NCBI GenBank assembly: GCA_907165135.1
Contig: OU015566.1
Location: 11,206,157-11,270,156 of the forward strand
DNA length: 64,000 nucleotides
Reading direction: 5' to 3'
DNA from: Oikopleura dioica
Lineage: Eukaryota > Chordata > Appendicularia > Copelata > Oikopleuridae
Shown here: piece by piece, positions 11,904-23,900 of the stretch
Layout of the letters: each line of letters opens with the position of its first letter
Position numbering within the stretch: position 1 is the first letter of the stretch
Made by a program: the position numbers and the translations under genes
Notes under the pieces: model-generated
The model's input: the letters and a program-made list of their open reading frames with translations, nothing else
What the model was told of the DNA's origin: nothing
The model's database searches: none

Positions 11904-12060
11904 TGTAGGATCAGGCAAAGGCGAGTGAAAAGTATTGAAGAAGCCTGGGGTCGAACCAGGGACCTCCGTGTTCATGAACCGGTGTGCTACCACTGCACTA
12001 CTTCTCCGGGGACTTTCGAGCCAGTTACTATGCCTAAGAGGAGAGGACCTTCTCCCACAA
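11904..12060. repeat. 157-bp direct repeat, copy 2
   Basis: Second identical copy of the unit at 11543-11699, carrying the same tRNA-like sequence at 11937-12007 (minus). Confidence 0.9.
11937..12007 (-). tRNA. tRNA-like sequence with defective anticodon arm, copy 2
   Basis: Same sequence as the copy at 11576-11646, with the same intact A- and B-box regions and the same weak anticodon arm. Confidence 0.55.
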
Positions 12061-14396
12061 TCCAACCACTGCCAATTATAAAAACAACAGGGTAATTAAC
12101 CGACCCCGATTCTCTTCTGTACTGTCTGTCTTCTTATAAAGCTAATCATGCTAATGTCAATATCGACACTTGTATGACCATAATATAATATATTTGCCGG
12201 CATTCGCAATAAATATTAAAGAAGCACAGGCGTCAGCACAGCGCGGACTCTGGCTTTTGCTCTCTTTCTTTTCCTTTGATAAATATTATAGAGAAAGGCC
12301 TATTTGCCGACTAAATGGAATGTTTGCAGACCGACATTGATGTTGCTGGAGTAATGCGTTTTCAGCAGTAAAGAGTCTGAGAAGAGATGGTTATTGAGCA
12401 ATTACTGAAGAAAGAACTTAAGTTCAGGATGTATTGTAAAGGGGAACGACAATCGTTGATTCTAGAGCTGGCGAAACCCTTTAAAAGGAGCAGGAATAGA
12501 TGAAGCTTCGCTTAGGATCATCATCTTCATTTCTTACTTCAGTTTACTTGATTAGGCCATTTATTCGACCTTTTCTAGCAAGTTCCAAGCCCGCCTAGGA
12601 ATCGATGCACCTGTAGGGGTGGGTGTTTATTGTTTCTAAAAAGCGTCACCAAGTGACGGATAAAATTCTTTTGTTGAGGATTGAGGATCAGTCACGCTGT
12701 GGAGGGGCAGCAGTAGGTGCCATTCCCTTCGGGGATTCTGAAAGTCGCCCCCGCTCAGAGCCGAAACTGCGAAAGTGGCTCAGAAGGCTGCGGTCAGAGC
12801 TCCGAGATAATCCTCCCATGCCACTTGTCACTGGTGTCATCGCCGATTTCAATCGCATCCACGAATCGCATAGAGAATACTCCTACCCTTCACAGCGCAC
12901 CTTTTTAACCGGAAATCAAGGAAGAGAATCGCTTGGCTGGATACTTTTGGTCAGAGAAATAACCCGAATTCAATCCGAATTACTAAAAGATCTTTTTCTC
13001 GGTTTTTAGGTTCAATTCAATTAATTTAATTTAGGAATCTTTTAATAAAATAAAAACGTAATTAGTGTTTAGTAATCACTAATTACGAATGCATATCTTC
13101 AGAAAATTTCGAGAATAAATTTCAATACTTCTAGATATGGTGGGGACCTGAAGAGAATGATGACTTTCTGATTTTTCGGCATCTTCAGAAAGTAAGTTAA
13201 TTTTTAATCTTAAATAAAAATGAGTCATTGACATTTTAATCGCTAAATGTCTATGAGTCGGTCAAAGTCGCCAAATTTAATTGGCCCCAGCCACACCTAC
13301 TCATTCCTGACCATAGGAAAAGCAAGAGAAACTCTGGTAGAAAATCAAAAATAGTCAAAGAAGAATTATCCAGAGAAAACTGCTGATTTATTTTAGAGAT
13401 CACAAAGATAGCGAAACAACTTTCCCACGTGAAAAAGTCTTAACTTTCTTTTGAATGCCCTGGAGTTAACTTTTCGAGCTGTTAGGGTGATGGCCAAGGT
13501 CAGGGGAAGGTTGGGTTTGGGCGGGTCGTGGGTGGGTTAAGTTAACCAAAGGTGGTGTTAATAATTCCAATTCGTGGGTGCCGACCTGTTGCGCCACCAA
13601 GTGGAGAGCCGGCAGACGGTCAGATTACGCGGCTACGTGACCAAAGACGCGGCATCAGACTGCGACGCAGAAGAGAAAGAGAAAATAAGAGAGACTCACT
13701 GAATGAGTGAACCACACAGAGACTGCTCGATTCGAAAACACCACCTATTTAGACTAATTTTGATGTTTTTCTTGCGCTAGAAACAATTAAATTCCAATTT
13801 GAAGATTTCGTCGATAGTTTCTCTGACTCATTTGGCGCTAGAAATTCAATTGTTTAAAAATATCTTGGTTAATTTTGATCACTCCTACAGGAAGGCGACA
13901 TAAGGAGAGTTAGCTCAACCTGTTATTTAGAATTTTACTGAAAAGATCTTCTCCAAAATTGACAAGAACTTCTGGTCCAGAAGCGCTCGAAAATTCTAGA
14001 GAGAACAAAAATCCGCACTCCGTTAGAATCTGGAGCCATCGCAGACTCGGACGCATTGTTGAAGTAATTTCTGTCAAGCTCGGGTTTATCGGTGTGCGGC
14101 GAGCGCGTCATCGACGAAAGAGATCCTCCCTGAAGACAACGAAGAGAATCGTATGAAAAAATATTGCCAGTTCTGTTTGAGGTAGTGGGTTGTATCGCTG
14201 AGGGAACTGAAACAATATTTAACCCTGGCGCTGCAACAAACTACCCCCTACGGTGCTTGGTGGTACTCGCCGAAGGTCATGATTCGTGAATCATGGTACA
14301 AATTGTATCGTTATGATCAAAATTGGAACAGATCACTTTTAATTACTTTCTTTCTTTATGAATACTCGGATGCTTTCACATCCTGTCAAGTGTCTC
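12061..14396. other. gene-poor interval, no supportable gene
   Basis: About 2.3 kb without a gene I can support. The longest open frame (12623-13009, 128 codons) has no recognised motif, no splice support and an unusual Arg/Ser-rich composition; I do not call it. The rest is AT-rich with scattered GC patches. Confidence 0.5.
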
Positions 14397-14790
14397 TGTA
14401 GTGGTTTTCCTACTGTTTTCGCTTCGAAATATGGGATTCTAGCGCGCGTGGTCAACGTAATTATGCCCAGTGAGCCGTGACGCGCCCAGCGCCAAGGCTA
14501 CCATTCCATCATGCCTTGACAGCTCCCTTCTCTCTATTCCAGCGTTGGCGATATGGCCAACGCCGAGTTCGTACGACCAAGTCTAGGTCCGTGCCACCGA
14601 TGGGTGGTGTCCTATACTATAAAAACGACTGTACCCCTATAATTTTATCATTCTTTTCCCTGACTTCACAGGTATAACATAAAATATTATATATATATTT
14701 TATTATTTTCTGCTCACACCTATCAGGGTTAATAAACTTATTCGAGATTGATTCCCGTGTTCCAATTACTTTCAGTATAAAACCACCATA
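14397..14790 (+). repeat. 5' LTR
   Basis: Identical to 19057-19450. It holds AATAAA-like and TATA-like stretches (TATAAAAACG near 14617, TATATATATT near 14690) suited to promoter and polyadenylation functions. Confidence 0.85.
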
Positions 14791-16545
14791 TATTTTGGTG
14801 ACTGAATTAATCGGTACGCCCAACAAGAGAGATATAAAAAAGATACAAGAGATAAAACATCCGTAAATTTATCAATGACGATCCGTGAATACATACTTAT
14901 TTATCATTTTTTATTCGATAAAACGGGCATTGTTTTGAATCCTTAGGCAATTTTACCCGATTTTCTCGATTAGTATGATAATAAGTTTTACTTCCGGAAT
15001 AAAGTTGATATTTTTTTAATTCGAAAAACGGAATCTCATTGCTCTCAAATCCGAAAATCGAAAAAAAATCACCTCAACCGGAAATCAAACTGATGATCAA
15101 ATCCCTGAAAACGACAACTTAAAATCAATGTGTTCTTCATGATAATTACCAATCAAATGATCGCTTATCTCAGAAGAAATCATAAAGGTCGTCATGTTCC
15201 AAATCCTGAAAGAAGAAATTCAAAGTTCCTTGATTTTAATTATCATTCCGGGAAGACTTTAGATTTGAATTCACATAGAAACTCATTCCAAAGAGGTGCC
15301 GAAATTCGTGTACGGTTCTGCTATGCAAATGAACCTCGGCCCATGGAACTGGTCAAACGGGAAATAATATTGCTCAATCTTCGAAATATTTCTCAGCGTG
15401 CTACAGAATGATCTATTCTCATTAACAGAATATAATAGGCGCTAATGATCAATCAAGAGTTTAAAGCTCAAAACATTCACAGCTCTGCTCGAAGCTCGAA
15501 AAATCGTCTTTATTGCATCTAATGATATAAAAAGAAGATATCAAAAATTATGAGACGAAGAATTAACCAAGAAATGATGAAGAAAAATGACGGACATTTC
15601 ATCACAAGCGCAATACAAATTTGGTTTAAAACAATCTTGCTTAATGGACTCCGATATGCTGCTCATCAATTTTGGTTGCAGTAGAACAAGCATCCGCTCA
15701 GATGTTCCCACTCTTCTACTTGCACCTCTTATCAAGAACCGTCAAATGTGCCACAAAAGTGTGCAAATTTCGACTCACTCATTGAGGCCACACTTCAATC
15801 TTCATCACCAAAGTAAAGCTGAACCTGCTCGTCGTTCAGACGTCCTCACATGTCCAATAATGTTAACGATCCCTGCTCATCAGATGTAATCAGAACGGAA
15901 AAATTGAGACTCTGGTAGAAATTATTATCTTACGTATTAACGGAAAGATGATCTATGCTCCAAAAAAATGCCTTTCCAAATCTAAGATCTTTAGCTCTTT
16001 AAATAGGCAAATTAATAAGAGTTGATTTATAAGTGGATCAGAAAGAAGGCTATCTCAGCTCTAAGAAGCTCTTAGATAGAAACTGGACATACAAATTATG
16101 GCTACTGCTCGCAATGCCTGTCTACTCACGAGAAGTTTTTAACTCAAATATCACAAGCTATCTTTTCTCGTGATCAACTTGTTCTCCAATAATTGCACGT
16201 TGACGATTGAAAACGATACTTGCACATTGCTCACGCTAGAAATCATTAGCCAGTGCAACTGCTCAGAAGGTTTTTCGTCAATCATGGAAAGAGTCAGAAC
16301 AATCACCTGCTCGTGTGATATACGCGTCTGATTACACCGCTCAAAGAACTTCGTCGCTCGCTCATAAGGACAGAATATTCGCTCAATTACCCTTAGAAAA
16401 AGTCTTCATTTATCAAGTCGATTATGCACAAACTGATTGCAATTAAATATCCATTCACGAAGAAAAATATCGGCGTCATATCAGTCTGATTCGACCGCTC
16501 AAACGAAAGACTGCCTTAAGAACAGAATTTATCAAGGAAGATGAC

Positions 16546-17079
16546 GTGGCCGAATCACAAGGGAAAGTCCTAAAAGACGAAGTTAAGAACAAGTCTAAAG
16601 TTAACTCTCATAAAGATCAACCGCTCCTTGTTGATAGAGATGAGATCATTCCTGCTCAGAAGAATGAAAAGTCAAAAATTAGCTCTCATAAAGATCAACC
16701 GCTCCTTGTTGATAGAGATGAGATCATTCCTGCTCAGAAGAATGAAAAGTCAAAAATTAGCTCTCATAAAGATCAACTGCTCCTTGTTGATAGAGATGAG
16801 ATCATTCCTGCTCAGAAGAATGAAAAGTCAAAAATTAGCTCTCATAAAGATCAACCGCTCCTTGTTTATAGAGATGAGATCATTCCTGCTCAGAAGAATG
16901 AAAAGTCAAAAATTAGCTCTCATAAAGATCAATCGTTCCTTGTTGATAGAGATGAGATCATTCCTGCTCAGAAGAATGAAAAGAAGTTAACGAGTCATAA
17001 AGATCATAAAGAGCCAAGTGATAGAGATGACTCAGCTCACGACAACGTTTGGAAAGATCGTCTCCGCTCACGACGATAG
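16546..17079 (+). CDS. repeat-containing open frame inside the LTR element
   Basis: A 177-codon open frame built mostly of a 26-residue repeat (DRDEIIPAQKNEK core) encoded by a 78-bp tandem repeat. It is rich in Lys, Ser, Asp and Glu with no membrane segment. No family is recognised. It starts with ATG and is the longest open frame of the element, but the repeat alone can keep a frame open, so expression is uncertain. Confidence 0.4.
   Translation: MAESQGKVLKDEVKNKSKVNSHKDQPLLVDRDEIIPAQKNEKSKISSHKDQPLLVDRDEIIPAQKNEKSKISSHKDQLLLVDRDEIIPAQKNEKSKISSHKDQPLLVYRDEIIPAQKNEKSKISSHKDQSFLVDRDEIIPAQKNEKKLTSHKDHKEPSDRDDSAHDNVWKDRLRSRR
16607..16995 (+). repeat. 78-bp tandem repeat, about five copies
   Basis: Units beginning CTCATAAAGATCAA recur at 16607, 16685, 16763, 16841 and 16919, an exact 78-bp period, with only a few substitutions between copies. 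The period is a multiple of three and in register with the open frame 16546-17079. Confidence 0.9.
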
Positions 17080-18407
17080 TGTTGTCCTGTGATTAGCTGC
17101 TCGACTAATCCTTTAATGGTCTAGAAGTTTTGCTCATAACTCGACCTGATTCACAGATAGCTGCTCGACTATCTCGCTCTCAAATCGTCACATTTTCACG
17201 ACGTGGTGGTGCTCAGATATGCGTTCCCATTATCTAGCCACCGTTTACTCATAACTGGATTGCTCGCTCTCTCTGTAGTCTAAAGCCCTGCTCACACGAC
17301 ATCGATGTCAATTGGTAAATTGGTTCCTCACAACTTCGGCGATTCAATGCACAACTGGAAATTGGCTCATAAGAAAAATTTAACTTCCCCGATCAAGCTC
17401 AAATGGGAATCCAGCTTACTGGTAATGCTCAACCAGATCGTTATTACGAAGTTTTCATGCAGGCCTCTGTGGATTTTTGTTCTCATAACACAGGTAATGT
17501 GTTTATCAACTGCGCACACGATAAGTACCTCTTTCCTGAACCTTGGTCCAGCCTTCTGCAGATGTTTGGCAATGGGTGCAGTTGCCAAAATCACACACAG
17601 AAAGTCCTTTTATGAAAAATAAGGCATTCACGATCACAAGTTCCGCTCAAAGCTACGCTCAAACGCTTTAAATATTCTTAATAATAGGGTTCCAATGCTT
17701 AAATTCTCCGTTCACAAGCTTATTTTAATAATCGCCCTGCTCGTACGCTAATTAATCCCTATTAAAATTTTCACGAACTTTATTTCACTAAAATACTTAA
17801 TGATCGCAGCAATTTCGCTCAATTGCTATAAAATCAAAAGCTCACATGCCTTAAAATTTAGTTTGAAGTTATTACGCTCGTTAGCTTCATAGTTTTCACA
17901 AGAGAGTAAAATAATTAACATCTGCTTCAAATATTCTAATCACAAGCAAATTATTTACAATCTCACAGCTCTGTTCACAGCTTTCTATCGCTCATCGTGT
18001 CACACTCTCTTCTAATTAGAACTCGCTCTTTGTTCTAAATGTTATCTTTGCTCAAAGTTCTACTAGATAACTGCTCGAATCACAGGTACACATTTAAAGA
18101 TCACCTGCTCGTGATGATCAAAAGCTCAATAATTGGCGCTCATTAACGATCTCCTGCTCATGAAGATCATCCGCTCAAAAATAAAAAGGGGAAAGAAGTA
18201 AACAGAAAAATACCCATCACGATAGGCCCAACTCACGACTTTGACAACTTATCACTGGTCACGAATGTTCACAAGAAAAGACATCGGAATGACCTCACAA
18301 CGTCCGGAAGATACACTCGATGGCGTATTCTAGCCTCAGAAAACTACGGTTCTGAAAGAGTACTGGTTGGTCCAATACTCATTTTTAGAAGAGAAAAAAA
18401 CGCGAAA

Positions 18408-19043
18408 ATGACCTCTCTTCAAAATGATTTCTTCCTGCTCAACGACGCTCCTCCAAAGCCGCTCATTCAACGCTTTATCATTCCTGCTCTATTTGATGTC
18501 ACCATTCCAATCCACTTCTTACCGAACTCAACTTCAAAAGAAAACTTGCAATCGCTGCTCGACTTTTTGCAAGAATTGAAAAACGAAGCTTAGTCCCTTA
18601 TAGATCACTTTCACTTTGATATCAACCACCTCCAGGAATTGCTTTTTGAAAATCATGACAGTTTGCTCAACTGGATAAGTGAGACAGCAATCCTCTATCA
18701 GCTTTTGGTCGATAAAAACACTCGCATCGAATTGATGAGACAATTCCAAACGATCTATGAAAAACGATATTACACCTCAAGGATCGCTTTCAAATTTCTA
18801 GAAGCCGATTCAAAATCGTTTTCCGACCAGCTCGAATACGCGAGAACTCACATCAAAATTTTCACAAATGATCTTGCTCACAATTACTCGACTTACCGAA
18901 TCAATCATGCAGAAACTTCACATTCGGAATCTCTACAAGTCGTAAACTCCATCCAGCACAATTCTCTACCAGAAAATGTTTGGGACTTCATCGAAGAAAA
19001 CTCAAAATTTCTACGCTCAACGGACGCTTCGCTTCAAAAATAA
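18408..19043 (+). pseudogene. open frame with one in-frame amber codon before the 3' LTR
   Basis: Two open stretches, 18408-18593 and 18594-19043, lie in the same frame and are separated only by a TAG at 18591-18593. Together they would cover about 211 codons, ending eight bases before the purine tract and 3' LTR. Composition is normal for a soluble helical protein; I recognise no domain. It may be a degraded element gene, or a gene that uses read-through. No restored product is implied. Confidence 0.45.
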
Positions 19044-19056
19044 AAAGGGGAAAATA

Positions 19057-19450
19057 TGTAGTGGTTTTCCTACTGTTTTCGCTTCGAAATATGGGATTCT
19101 AGCGCGCGTGGTCAACGTAATTATGCCCAGTGAGCCGTGACGCGCCCAGCGCCAAGGCTACCATTCCATCATGCCTTGACAGCTCCCTTCTCTCTATTCC
19201 AGCGTTGGCGATATGGCCAACGCCGAGTTCGTACGACCAAGTCTAGGTCCGTGCCACCGATGGGTGGTGTCCTATACTATAAAAACGACTGTACCCCTAT
19301 AATTTTATCATTCTTTTCCCTGACTTCACAGGTATAACATAAAATATTATATATATATTTTATTATTTTCTGCTCACACCTATCAGGGTTAATAAACTTA
19401 TTCGAGATTGATTCCCGTGTTCCAATTACTTTCAGTATAAAACCACCATA
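19057..19450 (+). repeat. 3' LTR
   Basis: Identical copy of the 5' LTR, preceded by the purine tract at 19042-19054. Confidence 0.85.
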
Positions 19451-19451
19451 T

Positions 19452-19968
19452 CTCGTATGATTCTTCACGTTCTTTTTCCATACGGACATCTAGCATACAT
19501 ATGCGAACCTTGATCATCCTGACAACCTCGTGATTCTGAACCGTTTCCAGATAAAAGCCTGCTCTGCCTGATGGTGAAATAGAGAGTCGAAGAGAGTGAG
19601 CTGAGATATTTGTTTGATATAAATTTTATTGAACTGTCGACCTAGCTATTCCTTGGCTCGCACAATAAAATAGCCAATTGAGCCAGGTGGAGACAAAGAG
19701 CGTTTAACCCCGTGGCCGGCGTTAAATAATTACGGCAGATGTATTTGAAGCTTTGAGATAAACTCACCTAAAGAAGTTCGGAAGGAAAATGATGCTCCAC
19801 GCCTTAAAATCATTCTGAAAGTTTGCCGGGAACTATCTTCCGGCAACGTCGAGGGTCAACTTCCTTGAGATTAGCGCAAAATTTCCACCCGTTCATTTTT
19901 CCGGACTAACTTAGTCCGACTAAGTGAAGAAGTGTTCAAAATTGTCATGACATCATTTCAAAAAAGAA
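19452..19968. other. intergenic region before CBFB
   Basis: Flank of the LTR element and upstream region of CBFB. No gene or RNA is recognised. Confidence 0.4.
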
Positions 19969-20905
19969 ATGAAGATTTTCGCCAACCAAGAGCATCAGTT
20001 TGAAATGAAAGAGATCTTCAGGAAGCTGAGCAGAAAGAGCGACATAAAAGTCGTCGGAATCCCGAATGGATCAACCGATCCCCTACAAAAGATTCAGCGT
20101 GTGAAAGAGAGGGTAGAGAATGAGGGGTACTTGGACGTGGCTTTCGTCTACAATGGAACTCATGTGCGCCTAAGTTTCTTTCATTGTTTGGTTTAAACTT
20201 CTATGTCATTTTACTCTTAGAACAAAATTTGAAACTAGTGATAAAGGCTTGATGATTCTGAAATTTACTCGGATTTCTTTGACCTTGAAGGCTCAAGTTT
20301 GAACTTCTCAACGCCGATGATTTTCAATGGAGTTTGGTATTTCATCTAAAAGCTGAAAGTTTCAGGCTAAAATACGCTTTATAGCGTCAAATGTGTTGGA
20401 ACTATCAACATGCGAACTCTTGAAGGCCAAGCGAAGTTGGAATTTTACCCGGAATACGCGAAATACGAGCTAGAAATGACACCAAAAGCTGCGCCAGACG
20501 ATCAGGACTCGATGGCCCCTCATTCTAGCGGAGACGTCAACCAACAAATGGAACATATGCACACGGTACTATCCTTGATTTGCTCTGACAAGCTAAAACT
20601 CTACAATAGCCGACGGTGAAACATGAAAATCAACTTTCAAGTCCAGCTTCTTCGTTTTGAAAATGATTTTAATAAACAGTAAAAATGGTTCTTTCAATAA
20701 AAATTTTTATCATTTCCAGGCGGCGAAAAATCTCTCAGGGAACGTTTCTTGGCTTGATGAAAAGATGATCGAGATTGTTGCTCGTTTTGTTGTTGATTCC
20801 TTCCCCTTCCGTTTGAGAGTAAAGGAGCAACAGGATATTCAGCATCGTTTTGTTGTTCATGCAACACATCTCTTAGAAAGTCAAGTCTATAACGGGTTCA
20901 TTTAA
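19969..20905 (+). CDS. CBFB: Core-binding factor beta subunit
   Basis: Non-DNA-binding partner that stabilises Runt-domain transcription factors on DNA. Exons 19969-20189, 20247-20336, 20385-20565 and 20720-20905 give about 225 residues (human 182-187). Landmarks: EMKEIFRKLSRKSDIKVVG, DVAFVYNGTHVRLSFF, FFDLEG, TPMIFNGVCVK and INMRTLEGQAKLEFYPE, each aligning with the human protein as I recall it. The junction after VRLSFFHC keeps frame only with a GG-AG (or GT-GG) intron at about 20190-20246. The second intron uses a late acceptor (TTTATAG at 20384) which restores NGVCV exactly. It is convergent with the minus-strand gene ending at 20925, only 19 bp away. Confidence 0.9.
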
Positions 20906-20924
20906 AAAGAATCATTATTCAAGG

Positions 20925-23900
20925 TCAACAAGGTCTCAAAAAAATGAAGCTAGAACCTTTCCTATTATCAAGAGAGTTGTCTTTGAAAACTTGCGTTGGA
21001 ATGTCCATATGACAAGTAGTTGCTCTTTCTGATTTTCTGTCATCAAATTGTGAGGTACTTGTGTCCATTTCCGGGATTGCTGTTGAAGAAGTCGGCACTT
21101 GATGATAGTTTTCTTTGTTTTCAGTATTTCTTCGTTTTCTCAAAGGCTGTTTTACATCAAACTTTTGGTTCAATTTGTCCAGATCAGCCATCGAATTTGA
21201 ATTCTGTCGTTTCATTTTGCAATTCTCTGCCTTTTTAAGCTCAAGAGTAGAAGATCGCTGTCGTATTTGACTTCTTGGTTGACTGTTGATAGATTCCCGC
21301 TTACTGAATGCAGTTTCCTGAGCTTCTAAAACTTCGTTTAGACGCTTGCTCCAAGAGTTGACTTTTCTCTCAAGGTTATTCTTCTTGTCCATTATTATTT
21401 GTTCTCGAGAACGCTTCTTTTTCGACGGGTCTCTGTTCAACGGAGTTTTATCCGTTGAACGCTCGACATTTTCCTTTTGGAACGACGATGAAAGCTGTGA
21501 TTCTGCAGCTTCATTCTTAGTTTTCTTATGCACGATCGGGGGATTCGATGAAGGTGTTGATTGAGTTTGATGATATTCAGTTGGCTTCGGAATGTTTGGC
21601 CTCGATTTGCATACCTTCAAGCCTGTTTAGGTTTTTTTAGAATTTTCTTTAGTGTTAGTTTTGATACGACTTATTCTATGAAGAAGCATAATTTTAAACC
21701 TTTTCCTTTTCTTTCAAATTTCTTTTGAAGAATCTTTTTAAAAGCATTGTGAATTTTGTCAAACTCTCCTTCATATCTAAATCGGAATCCAGCCTTCGAC
21801 GTGTAGTTTTGCAGATAGAGCCAGCGAGTTATAGTCGTTGTAGTCTGGTCCGATCGTGAGATCCTCTTGAAGAAGCATTCATCATCTTGTTTGATCGTAA
21901 AATTTTCATTTTCTGCATAAGGTTGCAAAATGAATTCAATCCCGTTATCGTTGAAGCTCACTCCGACAGGCTTATTTTTCGGGGCTAAAACAAAGATTTT
22001 GAATTCAAGTTTACAAAAACTGATTACCTATTCTCTCCCAAACTCCTGTAAGACGATCTTGCTTCTCCTTGACTTTCTCAAGTTTGTAGAGATTTATCAC
22101 GAAGAACTTTGGTTTTCTTACTGATGACGTTTGTGGCTCCTGGATTGAATGTTTGGTTGGCTCCTAGAAATAATTTCAGAGATTTATCGTAGACATCGTC
22201 TTACCTCTTTAGAATATGGACGCTTTGGTGGAGAAGAGTTTTCATTTGAAGGTTTTTCTTTTAAGCTGTTGTCTTTAGTGCGTGAAAGGATGAAAGATGA
22301 ACCAAGATTGAAGAACCTTTTCATAGCATTTGGATCGTCATGAGTATCGAACTCGAATCGCAAGAATGACCTGTCCTCGGCACTGACAAGATAAATTGAT
22401 CGACCGTAAAAGGCAGCCTGGATTTCTCCGTGTAAACCAGCGAATATTTCAACTGTATCTTCCAAAAAGAACTGAACTCTTTTCACTTGTATTTGCATCT
22501 CCATCTTGATTCTTCGCCCAGGCTTGCTCAATGCCTTCCATTCTCTATCACCAGTCAATTCTTTTCGATAAAGGTTCAAGCCCCAGAATGTTCTATTTTT
22601 GATTCCATATTTTCCAAGTTGTATTTCTTCCATCTGTTTGTAGTCGATCATAAATTCCCGATACCCTTCCTTTTCCTCACTCCATTCTGTCGCGTTCAGC
22701 ACGGTCTCTTCAAATTCTTGAAGAAGGACAGCTGTCGTTTCGTCAACTTTAAAATGTTCTTTTGGTGGCAACTCTCCTTCGTCTCTCTCATTCTTATTTT
22801 CTTCTTCATCCTGTTCTGCTTTCTTTTTCCTTTTTTGCGAACTCTTTCTTTCTTTTAGTTTCTTCTTGGATCGTTCCAATATCTCTTTCTGCTGTCCAAT
22901 GTCGATTTGCATCGACAACATTGTAGTTTCGTTGGACTTTCTTTTCGGTCGACTAAGTATTGAGGCGATCGAGAAAGGATCCTCATCTACTTCAGGAGTT
23001 TTAGAGGGTTTTTCTTCTTGACTTGACGATTTCTTTTTCGGCTTTGTTTTTTTCTTTGTTTTCAGCGGCGGGGGTAGAGAAGAGGATGCAGGTCCTGCGT
23101 CGACGTCAATATCCAATTGCTGATCCGACAAATCAAAGCTATGTTCTTGACTTTTTACATGATTGTTGACTTCTCCTAGGGACGATTGCCGTTTCAAATC
23201 CGGACTTGATCTTTTTGGAGTCTCCAGCGTTGATGCTCTTGGTCGAATGGGCGAGTTATGTTCGTCAAAAGACATTTCAAGGCGCTCTTTTGAAATCTTC
23301 TCTTCCTCCTTTAGTTTCAGTATTCGTTCACGTCTATCTGCTGCGATCTTCCTGGCTGTAAGATCAGAATCATCAATCTTCAGAATATCTTCTTTCAGCT
23401 GCGTCAAGAAACCATAGGCATATTGTAAGAAAACACCCCTTGCGCCGAAGTCGATGAATTCGAATCGTAGGTATTTCTTTGTCGATTTTTGAACGATGTA
23501 AAGAAAATCTTCTTCGATGTAATAGTGGATCATGTCGTTCAGCTTGCAGACCAGGCACATCATCTCAGGAAGGTTCTCAAAGATGAGTAAGTAGCTTCCA
23601 GGCTTGATTCGAAGATTCACGACAAAATCTGCATCGGCTAGAAGGATATTTAAAAAATTTACACAAATCTGATCGTTTTTACCTAACGGCCACCACTGCC
23701 CTTTTCCATATTCTTTCTGGTATTGAAGATTCTTTACCGGAAAGTCAAAACCAGTCGGCGGTCGTTCGGGTCTTCCTTGAGAATTGCGCTTGCTTTTTGA
23801 AACCAACTCGTCGAATTTTTCATGAAGATTAACCTGTGGGTGATGTCGAGGAGCAGTGACATGAACGTGAGGCTGCTGGGAGTGCTGCGGCTGATGATAA

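Larger units (their letters stand above)
14397..19450 (+). mobile_element. non-autonomous LTR retrotransposon
   Basis: Two identical direct repeats of about 394 bp (14397-14790 and 19057-19450) bound 4.27 kb. Each LTR starts TGTAGTGGTTTT and ends AAAACCACCATA, giving near-inverted tips. The outer flanks carry TCTC on both sides (14393-14396 and 19451-19454), a possible 4-bp target duplication. A primer-binding-like TGGTGACTGAATTAATC begins at about 14796. A purine tract AAAAAGGGGAAAA lies just before the 3' LTR (19042-19054), with a second copy near 18184. No reverse transcriptase, integrase or protease frame is present, so it must depend on another element. Identical LTRs indicate recent insertion. 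Larvacean Tor (Ty3/gypsy) elements are the natural comparison. Confidence 0.85.

Noticed and set aside
11576-12007. Calling the repeated tRNA-like sequences functional tRNAs
   Set aside because: The anticodon stem has two mismatches and position 33 is not U.
12623-13009. 128-codon open frame in the gene-poor block
   Set aside because: No motif, no splice-site support and no neighbour context; length alone is not enough.
22487-22858. Plus-strand open frame of 123 codons
   Set aside because: It lies opposite the large coding exon of the minus-strand gene (22205-23637) and is a shadow of its Lys/Glu-rich sequence.
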